60,000 nucleotides of DNA, taken from Chrysomallon squamiferum (Eukaryota; Mollusca; Gastropoda; Neomphalida; Peltospiridae). Within the stretch, counting starts at the first letter, position 1. Each line of letters begins with the position of its first letter. Positions 36,160 to 48,554 of this stretch are shown here, piece after piece. The stretch spans positions 9,144,193 to 9,204,192 of the forward strand of contig CM022675.1 of NCBI GenBank assembly GCA_012295275.1, written 5' to 3'. The notes below the pieces were generated by a model. That model made no database searches, was not told where the DNA came from, and was given only the letters and a program-made list of their open reading frames with translations. Both the position numbers and the translations under genes were made by a program.

Positions 36160-36545
36160 ACATTTGTGCAAATCTCTGGCTACCATGATGGAGAAAATTC
36201 ACAGTTTGTAAATATGGTTACATTTAAATATTCCTTTATTATAATTCAAATTAATTCAATGTTGAAGATAGATTTTACATGCAGAGTTGACAAAAAGTCA
36301 CAGTTTCACACTTTAAAGGTAGCTTTACATACAGTTAGGAGAAACCACAGTTCTGCAGTCTGAATTAGTTTTATATGCAGAGTTAGCTAAAGGCCACAGT
36401 TTTTCATCCAATAAATGGCTTTTCAAAATTAAGACATAGTTTCGTACATCTGAGTATTTCACAGATGTTGAAGCTGTAGACTTCACATGTAGAGTTAAAC
36501 AAAAGCCACAGTTTCTTATTCATGCAGAGCTAGAAACATAGTATT
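36160..36545 (-). repeat. Diverged tandem repeat in the FASTKD3 3' flank
   Basis: Units with TTTACATGCAGAGTT then AAAAGCCACAGTTTC recur near 36276, 36330, 36371, 36486 and 36520 on the + strand, spaced about 40-115 bp. The array ends just beyond the FASTKD3 stop codon, so it is probably in the 3' UTR. Confidence 0.6.
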
Positions 36546-36553
36546 GGTTATTT

Positions 36554-37724
36554 TCATTCTGGCAGATTGATGTGTGGCTTCAAATTCTTCCTTAAATAAT
36601 CAATAGCTTCTTTACTGTTTCTAAGCTGACAAATATCCAAGTACATAAGCTGAAAATAAATGTTTAAAAATTATTCTATAAGTATTTCTAATTAGTTAAA
36701 TTAAACAACTGACACTAAAACCATTAACTACTTTGGCAATGTAACAAACACTGGCATAAAAAAAATAATAATAATAAAAAAAATAAAGTATCAAAACAAA
36801 ATTAAATACATAATAAATAAATTTTTTTTTTAAATAAAATGAAAAGAAATCCAATGATCTACTTTTAAAATCCATTGTTGTTAAATGTCTTTATTCCTTT
36901 TTTTTTTTTTGTTTTCTTACAATTAACAGAATTTAAAACCTTTTTCAATTAATGAATAACCAAATAAGTTAATTATTTATACAATTATAATGATACTACT
37001 TACCTCAATGACTTTGTATCCAAGAATCTTCAGATGTCTGTTTCTCATGCAGTGTTCTCCAAGAAGATGTACGCTATTAATACAATAATCTTCTGGTTTT
37101 CTGATCAAAAGGGCAAGTCTAAAAAAATAATTTAAAATTTAAGTTTAAATATTTATAAAATCAAGGAATTGAAGATATAATGAGATCACAAAAATCAGAA
37201 CATTAACTGTTATTAAGAAATGAAACAATTTTCATAACAATCTAAAAAATGTTTTATATGATTGTTTATTAAACAATTTCAGTTTCATTTACCCTCAAGA
37301 TTTTTATCACAAATTTGCATTTGTTTTTTCTTTCTTAAAGTTTTGGTAATTTTTATTTCTAGTTTCATTCACCAGTTTATATAAGAGGTTAAAAGGTCAG
37401 AGGTCACAAACCTCGTGAGGTTGTCACATGTCTGAGAGTATGGCATGACATTTCCTTTCTCATCCAAATGGATTTCAAAATCTGTTGAAAAAAATAAAAA
37501 TATATTAAAAATATTCTGTAAAAATATATTAATGCATAAACCAGTAAAACCAAAACATTCAATACTGATAACCATCCTACAAAGATATAAGCTGCTGATA
37601 CAATTAATTCTTCAGAACATGTATTGATTTTGGCCAGTTACAATATTAGTATGTAAAGAAAATTAAACAAAATCTATCTCTCTCTCTCTGACACAAAAAC
37701 TCACACACACATGCATAGAGAAAC

Positions 37725-37765
<41 letters not shown>

Positions 37766-38139
37766 TACACATATAACATCTGTATACTCAAAATTATCAT
37801 TAAAATTAATTATAAAAGAATTTAAAAATAACTTCTCTGAAAAATATGTCAAAAACAAAGATCAGTGAATTACTGTTAGCAGTGAAATGTAATTTTGAAG
37901 CCACTAACTGACGTACCTATGGGGTGGACTGTGTTCTTGGCAAAGGTGAGAGTTTTCACCTGTTCCTCTCCAAGCAGGTGATGCAGAGCCTCAAGTAACT
38001 TTGATCTGTGAATTACCTTGTCAAGATCTGGGAAAAAAAAGAAAGAAAAGTTTTATGTATTTTCTAAAGATTTTCAAAAACAATAAAAACTTTTAAAATG
38101 GTAATCTTTTTATGTATGTGTCTTTGTGATAGACAATAC

Positions 38140-38174
<35 letters not shown>

Positions 38175-40774
38175 GTGTGTTTACCATCTGTTCCAAAGTT
38201 TAAGCATACAAATTATGATACATAATTTCACCTACAATGGTAATGTCCAAAAATAATTTTTATGACTGTTAAAGAATTTTTGCTAAAAAAAAAAAAGAAG
38301 AAAATTAACTGAAAAATGTGATCTCTGAAAATTATATATAATAAAGAGAATAAAGCTATCACTAAAAAAAAAAAGAAAAAAGAAATTTTTTTTTAAACAA
38401 AAAAATAATAATAATAAAAAATAATAACTGAATAAAATAAATAAATAAATAAATAAATATTTGAAAACACACAACAACAACAAAAAGGTTTATTAAATTT
38501 TGACTGAAGAAAAGATTACTGAACTCACTTCTGCTAGGATGACTGTCGTAAAACTTGAAAATAAGTGGGACACGGATGTTTCTGATTTCCAACATGACTG
38601 CTGATTGAAACATCTCCAGCATCAGACAGGACTGATAGTACGAACTACTGTTAGCTGAACCTAAAAGATGTTTTATTACTTTTAAAATCCATCAATATTT
38701 AATTAAAAACAATTATCAATAACATGATAATACAACCAATATATATTTGTTGTAGTAATGCATGTCTATAATAAAATTATCACTTACTGAAATTTGAAGT
38801 TCACCATAATAATAAAAGGATGAATATAAAGTTTTGATCCGATAGAAAAAACTATTAAGAAAGATTTTTTTTCATAAACACTTTTGCAAGTAGATTTCCC
38901 CTAAATTTGGCTACACTATAGAAATAAGAACTGTATTACTTAAAAAGTACCATTCACATTTTGGACAATATATATAAATTTGTCAAGAAATTGAATCAAA
39001 TTTGGATAATAATAATGTTCTTTAAAATAAAAACTACTATTAATAAATGTCATAAAGAATTGATTCTCAGTCAAGATGACAGTGGGAGAAAAGACTGATT
39101 ACCTTTCATGAAAACACATTTTGGACTGTGACCATGTGTGTGTGTTTGTGTGCATAGAGAAAGATGGAAAGAGGGAGGGAGAGAGAGAGGGAGGGAGAGA
39201 GAGAGAGAAAGAGAGAGAGCCAGCCACATGGTTGACATATTAAGTTTGATACAGATATGTAACTTTTTCTTGTGAGTCAGTAATTCTCTAAACACACACT
39301 TACTTTTCAGTCTGGTCAAGAAGGAAGGAGTCAGAATCTTATTGACAAAATTTGTGGGGATTTTTCCCAGAAAAGCAAAAGAACAGAGAATCTCTATGCA
39401 GTGAGAAATATCCAGGCTGTCCAGCTTTTCTTCCAGTACATTTTCAACTTTGATCAGAAACGCTGTCGAGTTCTGAGCAAGGTAATTCAGATACCCGAAA
39501 GTCCGCAGAACTGTGTACAACTGCAGTGGATTGTAGTCGTGCCCATGCTCTGTGAAGTGCAGCATGGCCGTGTCAAGAATTCTGGGAGACAGGAAACGTC
39601 TGCCACGAACGTATTCCATCGTTAGAGCGAGCAGATTAGTGTCTAACTTCAGTCCTCTGGCTGGTATGTATCTTTCCAAAGCTCTGAAAAAAACGTCGTC
39701 GAAAAAGTTAAACTGTATGAAGCAGGTTATGATCTGCATCAAGTCCGTTTCCGAGGTGTTGTGGATGTTTAAGTAAGTCCATTTTGCAAAACCTTTGAAC
39801 ATGTTCCCGTGCATCGTGTTCAAGCGGACCATCGACGTTATCATCGTCGTGACATCCTGACTGGTCAGCTTCCACCAGAACTTCTGACACTGTTTGTCTA
39901 TCACTTTCGTGATGTACTTGTGCGTACGAGGAAGCATTTTGCAAACCACAGCAACGTTAGTTTCGTCTATTTCTTGGTATCTCGCTCCAATGTGCACCCA
40001 GATGTGATCAATCAGTGTTTTATTATCTTCCGCCGAAACCCAAAGAGTTGCGCTGAGGGAACATAACTCTGCGATGGAAAACTGGACGTCGCCGATTCTC
40101 CTTTCAATTTCTTCGTGGACCACGGTTCGACACTGCTGACTGAACTGCGGAGAGTGGACGAAACATTTGACCAGTAACGTTATCGTTTCGTTGGTCAGTG
40201 TCGACACCTCCTTTCTTACCGTGTCATACAGTTCGTGCATGACTGCTGTCCGAATGAAGGAGTCCAGGTCATCCCAGTCTCTGTTGGCATTCTTCAGCTG
40301 ACACATTCTCAGAAGAGCGTAAGATGCCGAATGTCCGGTGACTTTATCGGCAGGAATGTCCAAATGTTTGAAAACCTCTTTAACCGAGTCACACTGCTGC
40401 AGTAAGATTTTGAACTTTTCGTCCTCCTCTGTCGCTTGTCTCGGTTTTTCATCTGGAGACAGCTGACTCGTGAAAGGAAACATCGTTCCATCAGCGCAGC
40501 GCACGATCAGCGGAAGTTCTCGGATGTCGAGACCGTCCTGCAACAGCAGCGTGGAGACGTTGAGAATTTTCTTGCTTGGTGGAGGTGTCTGCGATGATGA
40601 TGATGACGACGATGATGACAACTGTCTTGTTGATGATGATGATGCAGCTGTTGGTATATCCGACAAAAGTGGCTCCGCTCTGTTCAGGATTGAAGGAAGA
40701 GAACAACATCGTTGCAGAAACTTGAATTGGTGAAGGCACTGAGCCACTCGTCCAATATTTGTTGGGTTTGCCAT
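36554..40774 (-). CDS. FASTKD3: FAST kinase domain-containing protein 3
   Basis: Mitochondrial RNA-binding protein of the FASTK family; the vertebrate protein helps control levels and translation of mitochondrial mRNAs. Coding exons in transcript order: 40774-39304, 38654-38529, 38027-37917, 37481-37412, 37118-37004, 36649-36554, all GT-AG and in frame, giving 662 aa, the length I recall for human FASTKD3. The N-terminus is basic and Ser-rich as in a mitochondrial presequence. Helical-repeat FAST_1/FAST_2 regions follow (about residues 400-590). A C-terminal RAP domain (about 590-655) has CINSVHLLGEHCMRNRHLKI and LGYKVIE, which match the FASTKD3 RAP pattern best. Start ATG 40772-40774 sits in GACCATGG. 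The frame runs past 39304 into the intron, where it reads a Ser-Leu microsatellite; that part is not coding. Member assignment is moderate, family is certain. Confidence 0.92.
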
Positions 40775-40825
40775 GGTCAAATCCTAATAAGGAAACATTA
40801 CTTGAAATTGTTAGCAAAATCTGAA

Positions 40826-40859
<34 letters not shown>

Positions 40860-42090
40860 TCAAATGTATTAAAATTAAAGGAGGTGTTAAAATATACAAT
40901 GCAATTATTATTCCAAATGATTTCTTAAAATAATTCGTAATACTAAATTAATATGCAAGTATTAATTATTATGACTTCATTCCATGGTGAATGTAATTAT
41001 GTATTAATGGATGATGTTCATCCTGTATATTTCAGTAAAACGCCTGGTAACTATATTTCTCAAGACAATCTGTCAGGGAAAACAGATTCTAATTAATATC
41101 TAATTTTCTAAAAAAAATAATAATAATAAGGTAATTTATGTTAAATGTATGACAGCATTAAGTTGATCAACACATTTTTAGTAATAAAGTGAAATTAGAT
41201 GAAATTAAAATATATTATTGCGATATTCATAACAAGATTTTATTTCATTCAGCGAACACAAATTATGGTGACACCTTGTACATTTATTAACTAGATATGT
41301 AAAACGTGGTTTTACCTTTTCATTCCATCAAACTTGTTAAATGCGTTTCAACGAAAACACTGCTGTTGAATACTGGTTTCTGCAACATGCTGCGCTTTAA
41401 GCATGCCAATAACATTGAAACAACATTTACGATTGTTACCAGTCGAGAACGTGATTTGTGATGTAATGTTTTCATTTTGACATTCAACATCCAAAGTAGA
41501 TCAGCATTATGCCTCTGAGGGCAATATTACGGTACTGGAATGCTTTCTTATAAAAATAACATATGCATATGTAGAAAAATGCTCTAACATATAAAGCATA
41601 CTAATCCGTAGAAATTTAGCTCAAATTAACTGACATTTTATTTTCATCGTGCAGATTTAAAGGGGAATGATCATTATGTTTATTCTTTTATATTTATCAT
41701 GAATAAAATTGTCAGTAGTAATTTTTAATGAATTATTATTGTACATTATTGCTTCTGACATACTGAATGATTTACAATCAAAAACCAGTCTTAAAATATA
41801 TGTTTTTGCTTTGCATTCGTTGAATCATTAATTCTATTTAAGTTATTCTTATTATGTGAATTGGTATAGGTATTCGACAATTTCTGATTTAATATTAATT
41901 GCAGTTATAATGTTACTCTGTGAATTGATAGGAATATAAATTTACATTACTATAACTACAAAATATAACATAACATATGCTTAGTGTTTAAATATGTAGT
42001 CAAAAATGAAATCAGAATATGTTTATAATCTAAATAATTTGTGTTTGTGTGTGTATGTTAAATACTATATACCATAATTATATTTTTCAG
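40775..42090. promoter_or_regulatory. Intergenic region between divergent FASTKD3 and NCBP2AS2-like genes
   Basis: The two genes are transcribed away from each other from this 1.3 kb. A possible acceptor (TTATTAG on the minus strand at 40785-40792) just upstream of the FASTKD3 ATG suggests a 5' UTR exon further out. The stretch 41330-41540 is less AT-rich and is the likeliest shared promoter. An ATT array is at 40828-40860. The missing first exon of the small gene should lie here. Confidence 0.45.
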
Positions 42091-42166
42091 ATATCTGCTG
42101 AACAATGAACAACTTATTCAAAAGGTAAAATATTTTAAATGCTAAGCAGTTAGATATTTAGTTTCT

Positions 42167-42225
<59 letters not shown>

Positions 42226-43177
42226 TTATTTAAAAAATTAAAAAAGAAATGAAGGCATTAATGAATAAAGGATTTTTTCATATTTTTCTTAATATATATA
42301 TATATATATATATATATGAAAAAGAAACAAAATATAATGCCATTAACCAGTAGGTGTGATTTAGTAATACCTGTCAATCATTCACAGTTGTCGGACAGTT
42401 ATCCAATCAGAAGAGCTGCTCAGCTGACTGCCTTCATGCTCTTCAGAGGAAGAGAAGCTGGTATGTACTGCTGTGCCTGAAACATAATTTTTCTAACTCA
42501 AAACTGCTATCAAAGATATTCTGAATTTTGAGACTTGCCTTTTAAACTGGAATATGTTTTATATTCATCATATTTATGGTTATGCAATAAACCTTTGTGA
42601 GTAATCTTTGCTAGATATAAAGTATACATAATAAGAATTAAAATACCAGTGGTCTGCCATAAAAGTTGTCTAAAGTTAATGATGTTGTTTACACCAAGTA
42701 TAAGTGAAGTCTGTAAAATTTTACCATCTCCTTGACATTCAAACAAACTTAAAACAGCGAGCAAGCATGGAGGCTGAAACTTTCATTTTTACTGTGATTT
42801 TAAAAAACCTTATCACTGCAGACTTTGCAGTATTTTATTTAATCGGTTTTATTTTTAATTTCTATATACAAGACAACGTCACCATAAAAGGGAAAATATC
42901 ATCTCCAAACTTGAAATTTTATTTTTATCCTTTATTATTAGTAAAGATTAATGGTAGACATAATAAAATAAATAACTTAGAAAGTCATCAAATGCATACA
43001 CGTTATTTCCAAACATCTCTTCTGTGCACCTACTCATAATCAGTATACATTTATTTTTCAGGAGAAGAAGCCATAAAGAAACTCCAGGAAGAACTGAAGC
43101 AATCTGGAGGCAAAATTTCCTCTTTTAAGGAGACTTTCTCCAAGGAAATGAAAGAACAGCAGAAAAAACAAAGATGA
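42091..43177 (+). CDS. NCBP2AS2-like small protein, first exon not found
   Basis: Homologue of the vertebrate small protein encoded opposite NCBP2 (NCBP2AS2), conserved across animals; its molecular role is poorly known. Visible exons: 42091-42124, 42388-42460 and 43062-43177 (TGA 43175-43177), all GT-AG. Reading from 42092 gives YLLNNEQLIQK, then LSDSYPIRRAAQLTAFML, then a charged helical tail ending KEQQKKQR; the (L)S[DE]SxPIRRAAQLTAF block is the family signature. About 74 residues are visible. The family starts with a hydrophobic stretch of 7-9 residues, so an upstream exon with about 8 codons ending in phase 2 is missing. The ATG at 41389-41391 (M-L-R-F) is a poor candidate because it lacks a GT donor. 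AATAAA occurs at 43183-43188 and again near 43300. Confidence 0.85.
42168..42224. repeat. (AAT)n microsatellite
   Basis: About 18 AAT units in the intron after 42124; an AT array follows at 42294-42318. Confidence 0.95.
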
Positions 43178-44407
43178 TATTAAATAAACAAAAACGAAAC
43201 AAAATAATTTCAACAAAACTGTAATATTATAATACTGGACTCTTAGCTGGTTGCTATGGCTACAACAACAGATGTTCTGGATGCGTTTTTACAAGAGTGT
43301 AATAAAATAAAGAAAATAATTTGTAACATCTTAATTATTAGAACATGTATTTTTACAAGACTATGCTGTGTAATATGTGATATGTAAAAAAAAAAAACCT
43401 CTTTTGGCGTCAACAGATTTTTACAGAGAGGTAATAATTACAACTTCTTAGTCTCATGTTATATTTTTTAGTATGCGGCCATATAGAAGTAAAAAGGAGC
43501 TACATGATTATATATATTTTTTTGGAATTTTATTAGGATAATTTATTTATCATAGATTTGCATTAATTAGATAATTAGAAATAGGTATAGATAAATATTG
43601 TCATGCAATAAAATATGAAACTTGAAACACTTTATATGTTAAGAAAAAAGAAAATAATAATAAGAACAACAAATTGTGAAATTGTTATTGTAATTAGGAT
43701 ATTTTAATAATAAACTATTGTTTTTATATGTATTATTTAGTTTTTGTATGGTTTTGTTTTGTTTGTTCTAAAATGTCTGGGATTATTATTTTATTTTATT
43801 TAGTTTTCAGTGTTTTATATTATTTAAAAAACAAATTATTTTATTGGTGGGTTTTTTTGTGGTTTTTCTATTTCATTATTACAGTTTATAAATTTTTATT
43901 TATTAAATCCAGTACATTTGCTGAATGTCCATCCCCACTGATCTGGACAGTATTGATATTTATTAACTACAGTGTTTTGGAATCTTCAAATAATTAAGTT
44001 GTGGTGTCTGAATCAATATATTAACTTTATTTTTTCTTTTCTTTTATTCTTTCTTTTTATTTATATATTTTTTCTACTAAACTTTGTACTCCGTATTAGC
44101 ATCATTTGCGAATGTGCTGTTTAATATTATTTTACAATATATTGTTTATAAATAAATAATGTAATAATAAATAAATAATTTTACAAATAAAAACTTTTTT
44201 TTTTTTTTTTCCCCATTTGAACAACATTTGACCTCAGATATACTACATATAGGCTATGGTTTTAACAAAATTCGTTTTCAATACCAGATATACTATTAGC
44301 CATCACTGAAATAATGCAAATAAATGTTCTGGACAGTTTTCGCTAATGAGTAAATAAATCTAACATTTACAGGAATATACATTATTTTATTTATTTACTT
44401 TATTATT

Positions 44408-44444
<37 letters not shown>

Positions 44445-45494
44445 GGTACATTATAGAATTGCGTCCTTTTATGACGAAATGGTAAATGTTCGGTGGATCT
44501 TTCTTTTTGGTACTTTTTAACAAGCACCTGCTATGATTTAAGAGTTATTGCCCTTTATGGTCTCGATAAGTGATGAAGGAAGAAATCATATGACAGTTCT
44601 ACCAAAATATTCGTGATAATGACGTCTTATGATATTGATTAATTTTATTCAATAGAAGATAGAAAAAGAAGACGATCAGCTAAACAAGAACAGCAGCAGG
44701 TATATGTAGAACTGTTATATTAAAAAGAAAATAGATATTTAACGTTATGGTCTGTAGAAAAGGTAGTGCCTAGATCATTAGTAGTGAACCATAAGTGATC
44801 GTAAATCGGTGAAAAGGAAAAAATGTTTTATTGCTTAATAGTTAATTTATCAGTGAGAATTAAAATGCTGAATTTTCTTTTTGTCTGCTTAAGTATGAAA
44901 AGCATGTATCCACTTAACCATTTTTCGATAAAATTATTACGATTTGTTAATATTTAACAACCACAGAGATTGTGTATTTATAATATAAAATAATATTGTT
45001 AAAAAAAACCCCACAAAAACAAAGCATCAATTCGATTTAAACCACAATAAGGAATAAATTGTCAACTGATGAAACTAATACTAGTTACAATGCAAACTGA
45101 AAGACTAATATATAAAAGGATATTGTAAATTTTAATTTAAAAACAATTCTTAGCTGAGTCTATTATATTGTTATTTTAAAATATTTGACTGTATATATTT
45201 TCCCATTTTAACCATGACTGTCGAATATAAACACTGTCACACATACACAGACATATGCACATATACATACTCATACAAACACAAACACATATACATTCAT
45301 ACAACCATCCAGACATACACAAACACACACACACACACACTCACACAAATATATAAAACATTTTTTTTTTTTTTTTACTTAATTATGAAGAACATGTATT
45401 AAGTTAGGCATTTTTCGATAAAAACATTTACTGTTACATATAAAAAGTAATTGTTTGTTATGCTTAAATATTATGTTTTGTTAAAAACACATGA

Positions 45495-45546
<52 letters not shown>

Positions 45547-45675
45547 TCAGATAACAGAGAAGTAGAAATAAATAATCATAATTTATTAACCAATAATTTA
45601 CATTTTCATCATTTAGATTTTTTTTTAAAGAAGATTCTCACCTGTATTCATGGAACTTGAGTGCGGCCACAAATA
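43178..45675. other. Intergenic between NCBP2AS2-like and WDSUB1, no gene seen
   Basis: Codirectional genes flank this AT-rich stretch. It contains several AATAAA hexamers, an ATTT array at 44400-44445, one copy of the GAGTTATTGCCCTTT motif at 44542-44556, and CA arrays at 45322-45345 and 45499-45545. The WDSUB1 promoter should lie between the last CA array and 45676. Confidence 0.65.
45499..45545. repeat. (CA)n microsatellite
   Basis: About 23 CA units some 130 bp upstream of the WDSUB1 start. Confidence 0.97.
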
Positions 45676-48505
45676 ATGGCAAGCATGGTGGCAAGTCTGA
45701 TTCACACCATCACCACACACACATCCGATGTGATGTGTGTAGCCTTCACCCACACCCACCTGGCAACCTGTGGGGGGGACAAGACCGTTCGCCTGTGGAA
45801 CGTGGAAGACTTCTCGGAAGAGGAGTGCTCTCCCCTGTTGGGGCACACGTACTACGTTCAGTGTTGCGCTTTTTCTCCGTTTGGGACGATTCTCGCGTCG
45901 TGTTCGACTGATGGGAAGCTGATTCTGTGGAACATTAAGACGGGAGTGCCCACCGCAGTGCTGCAGCATCCAAGCCAGACGTGCATTCGAGTTTGCCGGT
46001 TCTCGCCGGATTCGACCAGAATTGTTTCAGGCGGCGATGACAACACCATCTGTATTTGGGAAGTGGCCACTCACAGACTTTTAGGGTGATTGATTTCGTT
46101 AATAGGTTTTAACGAGTAGTTAATTTAGTTAGAGTTATTTTTGTTGTTGTTATGATTATTATTGTAGTTATTAATATTAGTTTAGAATATGTAATTTATT
46201 CATAGAAGATTTGAATAAATTTGTAATAAAAAACCCCAAAATTAAAATAAAATTGAAATAAAATAAAATAAAGTATATATAATATAAAATAAAATAAAAT
46301 AAAGTAAATTAATATATATATAAAATGTTATAGTTTACCACTTTTTATATGACTACACCAACTATAATGTAGATGTTAGTACATAAAATTACAAGACAAA
46401 TGAATAAATCTGCCCTGCCTTATCTGTTCACAGAAATAACAATATTTTTAAATGCTTCTAGGTTGCTTTTATCTTACAAAAATTTATATGTTCTTTTGAT
46501 GGCATATAAATGTGCTGACATGTTACAGTTATTCAAGTGAGTTACCTCCCTTGTATATAACGCTTTCATTTAAAATAATACCAATTTCATTATTCAGATC
46601 ACTGACAGGGCACGAAGAGTCTGTTGTTGCCTGTGCCTTCAGCTCAGATAGTAATTATCTTGTGTCGGGCAGCATCAATGGGGATCTGAGAATTTGGGAC
46701 GCCAAGTTTGGGCACGGCAAATGTCTGGCATTTGAACTAGATGGACACGACTTGGGTGTGACTTGCTGTGAATTTTCACCAACTTATGGCACTGCAGGTA
46801 TTGTTTTTATTGATTTTCAGCAGTATATGGGGTTTTTTTTGTTATTTTTTTTAATCTGTTTAAGGGAAAAAGAAATATTTTATTAAGAGTTCTCGTATCT
46901 TGTATTTGTCACTACAGCTAAAAAACAAACATGATTTATATTTTCCTGTTTGTGGGAGTGTGCCTATAAAAGATCACTTACTGCTAATTTATAAGAACAG
47001 TTCAATGATGTGGCAGCAATAAATTATAAAGTATCCAGTTTATAAGAAAACTGTATTTTGTACAATAATAACCATTAATACAATATGTTATAAATTTCAT
47101 TATTCATTAATTTTTTTTCTTTCATTCTTTCTTTCCTTTACATTAAAATATAGGATTTATACTTGTTAGAGATTTCCTTGAGTTTCTCTTATTTTCTAAA
47201 GAAAGTTGTAATGAAAAATACATTATACTGATTTATTTATTTATTTATTTATTTATTTATTTCAGAAAAACCTGAGAGTCTAGTGGCTAATTTTTTGCTG
47301 GCTACATGTGGAAAAGATGATCTTGTAAAAATGTGGGAATTTACTGCAAAGGTTGGCTCTGCAAGTGAGTTATCTCCCTTACATGTAATTCTTTTATAAT
47401 AAAAAAAATACCAGTTTCAGTTATATTTCAAAAAAAGATGAAGAATCACTATATTTAAAAGTATTATCTACATCACTAATCTGCATTTAAAAATGTTTTA
47501 AGAAATTATTATAGCATGTGTCCTTTTAAGACAAGCAATTGCTTAATTCAGGTTAATTCAAATTATATCAGATTTAGAGAATAAAAATGTGTCCTCACTG
47601 CACAGGTTGCTGCTTAATGGAGTTTATTTATTTATTTATTTTTAATTTTTTTCAGCTGTTTTATTAAAACTTCGAGACACACTGCCAGGACACACAGACA
47701 TTGTAAACTCCTGTTGTTTTAACCCTAAAGGAGACATTTTGGCCTCAGGGTGAATTTTAATTTAATATCTTTTTTTCTAATATATTTTATATCATTAACA
47801 ATACAATAAGAGAAATAGTAAAAAGCCAAGTCTTGGTTTGCTAACAGTCTTGTTTAATTGGCAAAAGTTGAATCTTTTTTCAGATAACAATACAAAAAGA
47901 AAATAAAAACAAAAATTAAGTCTTGTTTTATATTATGGAAAAAAATAATCACAAAATTGATATATTATGGAGATATTTTATTTTTTTTAACAATTTTTAA
48001 AGGATTTATTATTATTATTTTTTTTAAATAAAGAAAAAGTGAAATTATTAAGGATATTGCAAAAGTGACTGTTTTAATGTCAAATTTTGATAAAGATTTA
48101 AAAAGTTCACAAGATAAAAACAAAACAATGTCATGAAAGTAACCAAATTCTGTTTATGGCTTTTAGATCATACAAGCAAAGTTATATTTTTTTTTTTTTT
48201 TTCAGTTTAAAACTGGATTTTCTCATTCACTCAGATTAATTCAAAATAAAAGCTTTAATACTTAAAATTCATTTAAAATTAAAAACAAATTTATGATTTT
48301 GTTATGTAAATAAAATTTAATTTAATCCTGTCATATAAAGATAATTGTTTTAGTTGGGTGAAAATAAAATAATTTGTTTTTAATGATTTCAGATCCATGG
48401 ATAAAACAGTTCGTTTATGGAATCCAGTGAGTTTGATTTTCCTTCTAATTTTTTGCATATTGAGAGAAAAAAATATATATGCATGTATTCATGTACAAAG
48501 GTTGA

Positions 48506-48554
<49 letters not shown>

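Larger units (their letters stand above)
32639..36553. other. Convergent intergenic/3' UTR region, no gene seen
   Basis: TMBIM4 (+) and FASTKD3 (-) point at each other across this stretch. It has AATAAA hexamers (for example near 33050), a 33-A run at 33081-33113, an ATT array at 33755-33810, a diverged ATTGGTGG repeat at 34380-34610 and a diverged repeat at 36160-36545. No protein-like frame. Confidence 0.7.

Noticed and set aside
39071-39303. Extension of the FASTKD3 frame past 39304 with a Ser-Leu-rich tail
   Set aside because: A clean GTAAGT donor ends the exon at 39304, the next exon joins in frame, and the extension reads a GA/CT-rich tract.
40055-40070. Copy of the GTTAnCTCCCTT motif inside FASTKD3 coding sequence
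   Set aside because: The match is poor (GAGTTATGTTCCCT) and is explained by conserved codons for ELCSL.
41389-41402. ATGCTGCGCTTTAA as the first exon of the NCBP2AS2-like gene
   Set aside because: Phase would fit, but the donor would be GCATGC and the peptide is about three residues short of the family N-terminus; kept only as a weak candidate.
45625-46070. Minus-strand frames opposite WDSUB1 exon 1
   Set aside because: Antisense shadows of WD40-coding sequence.
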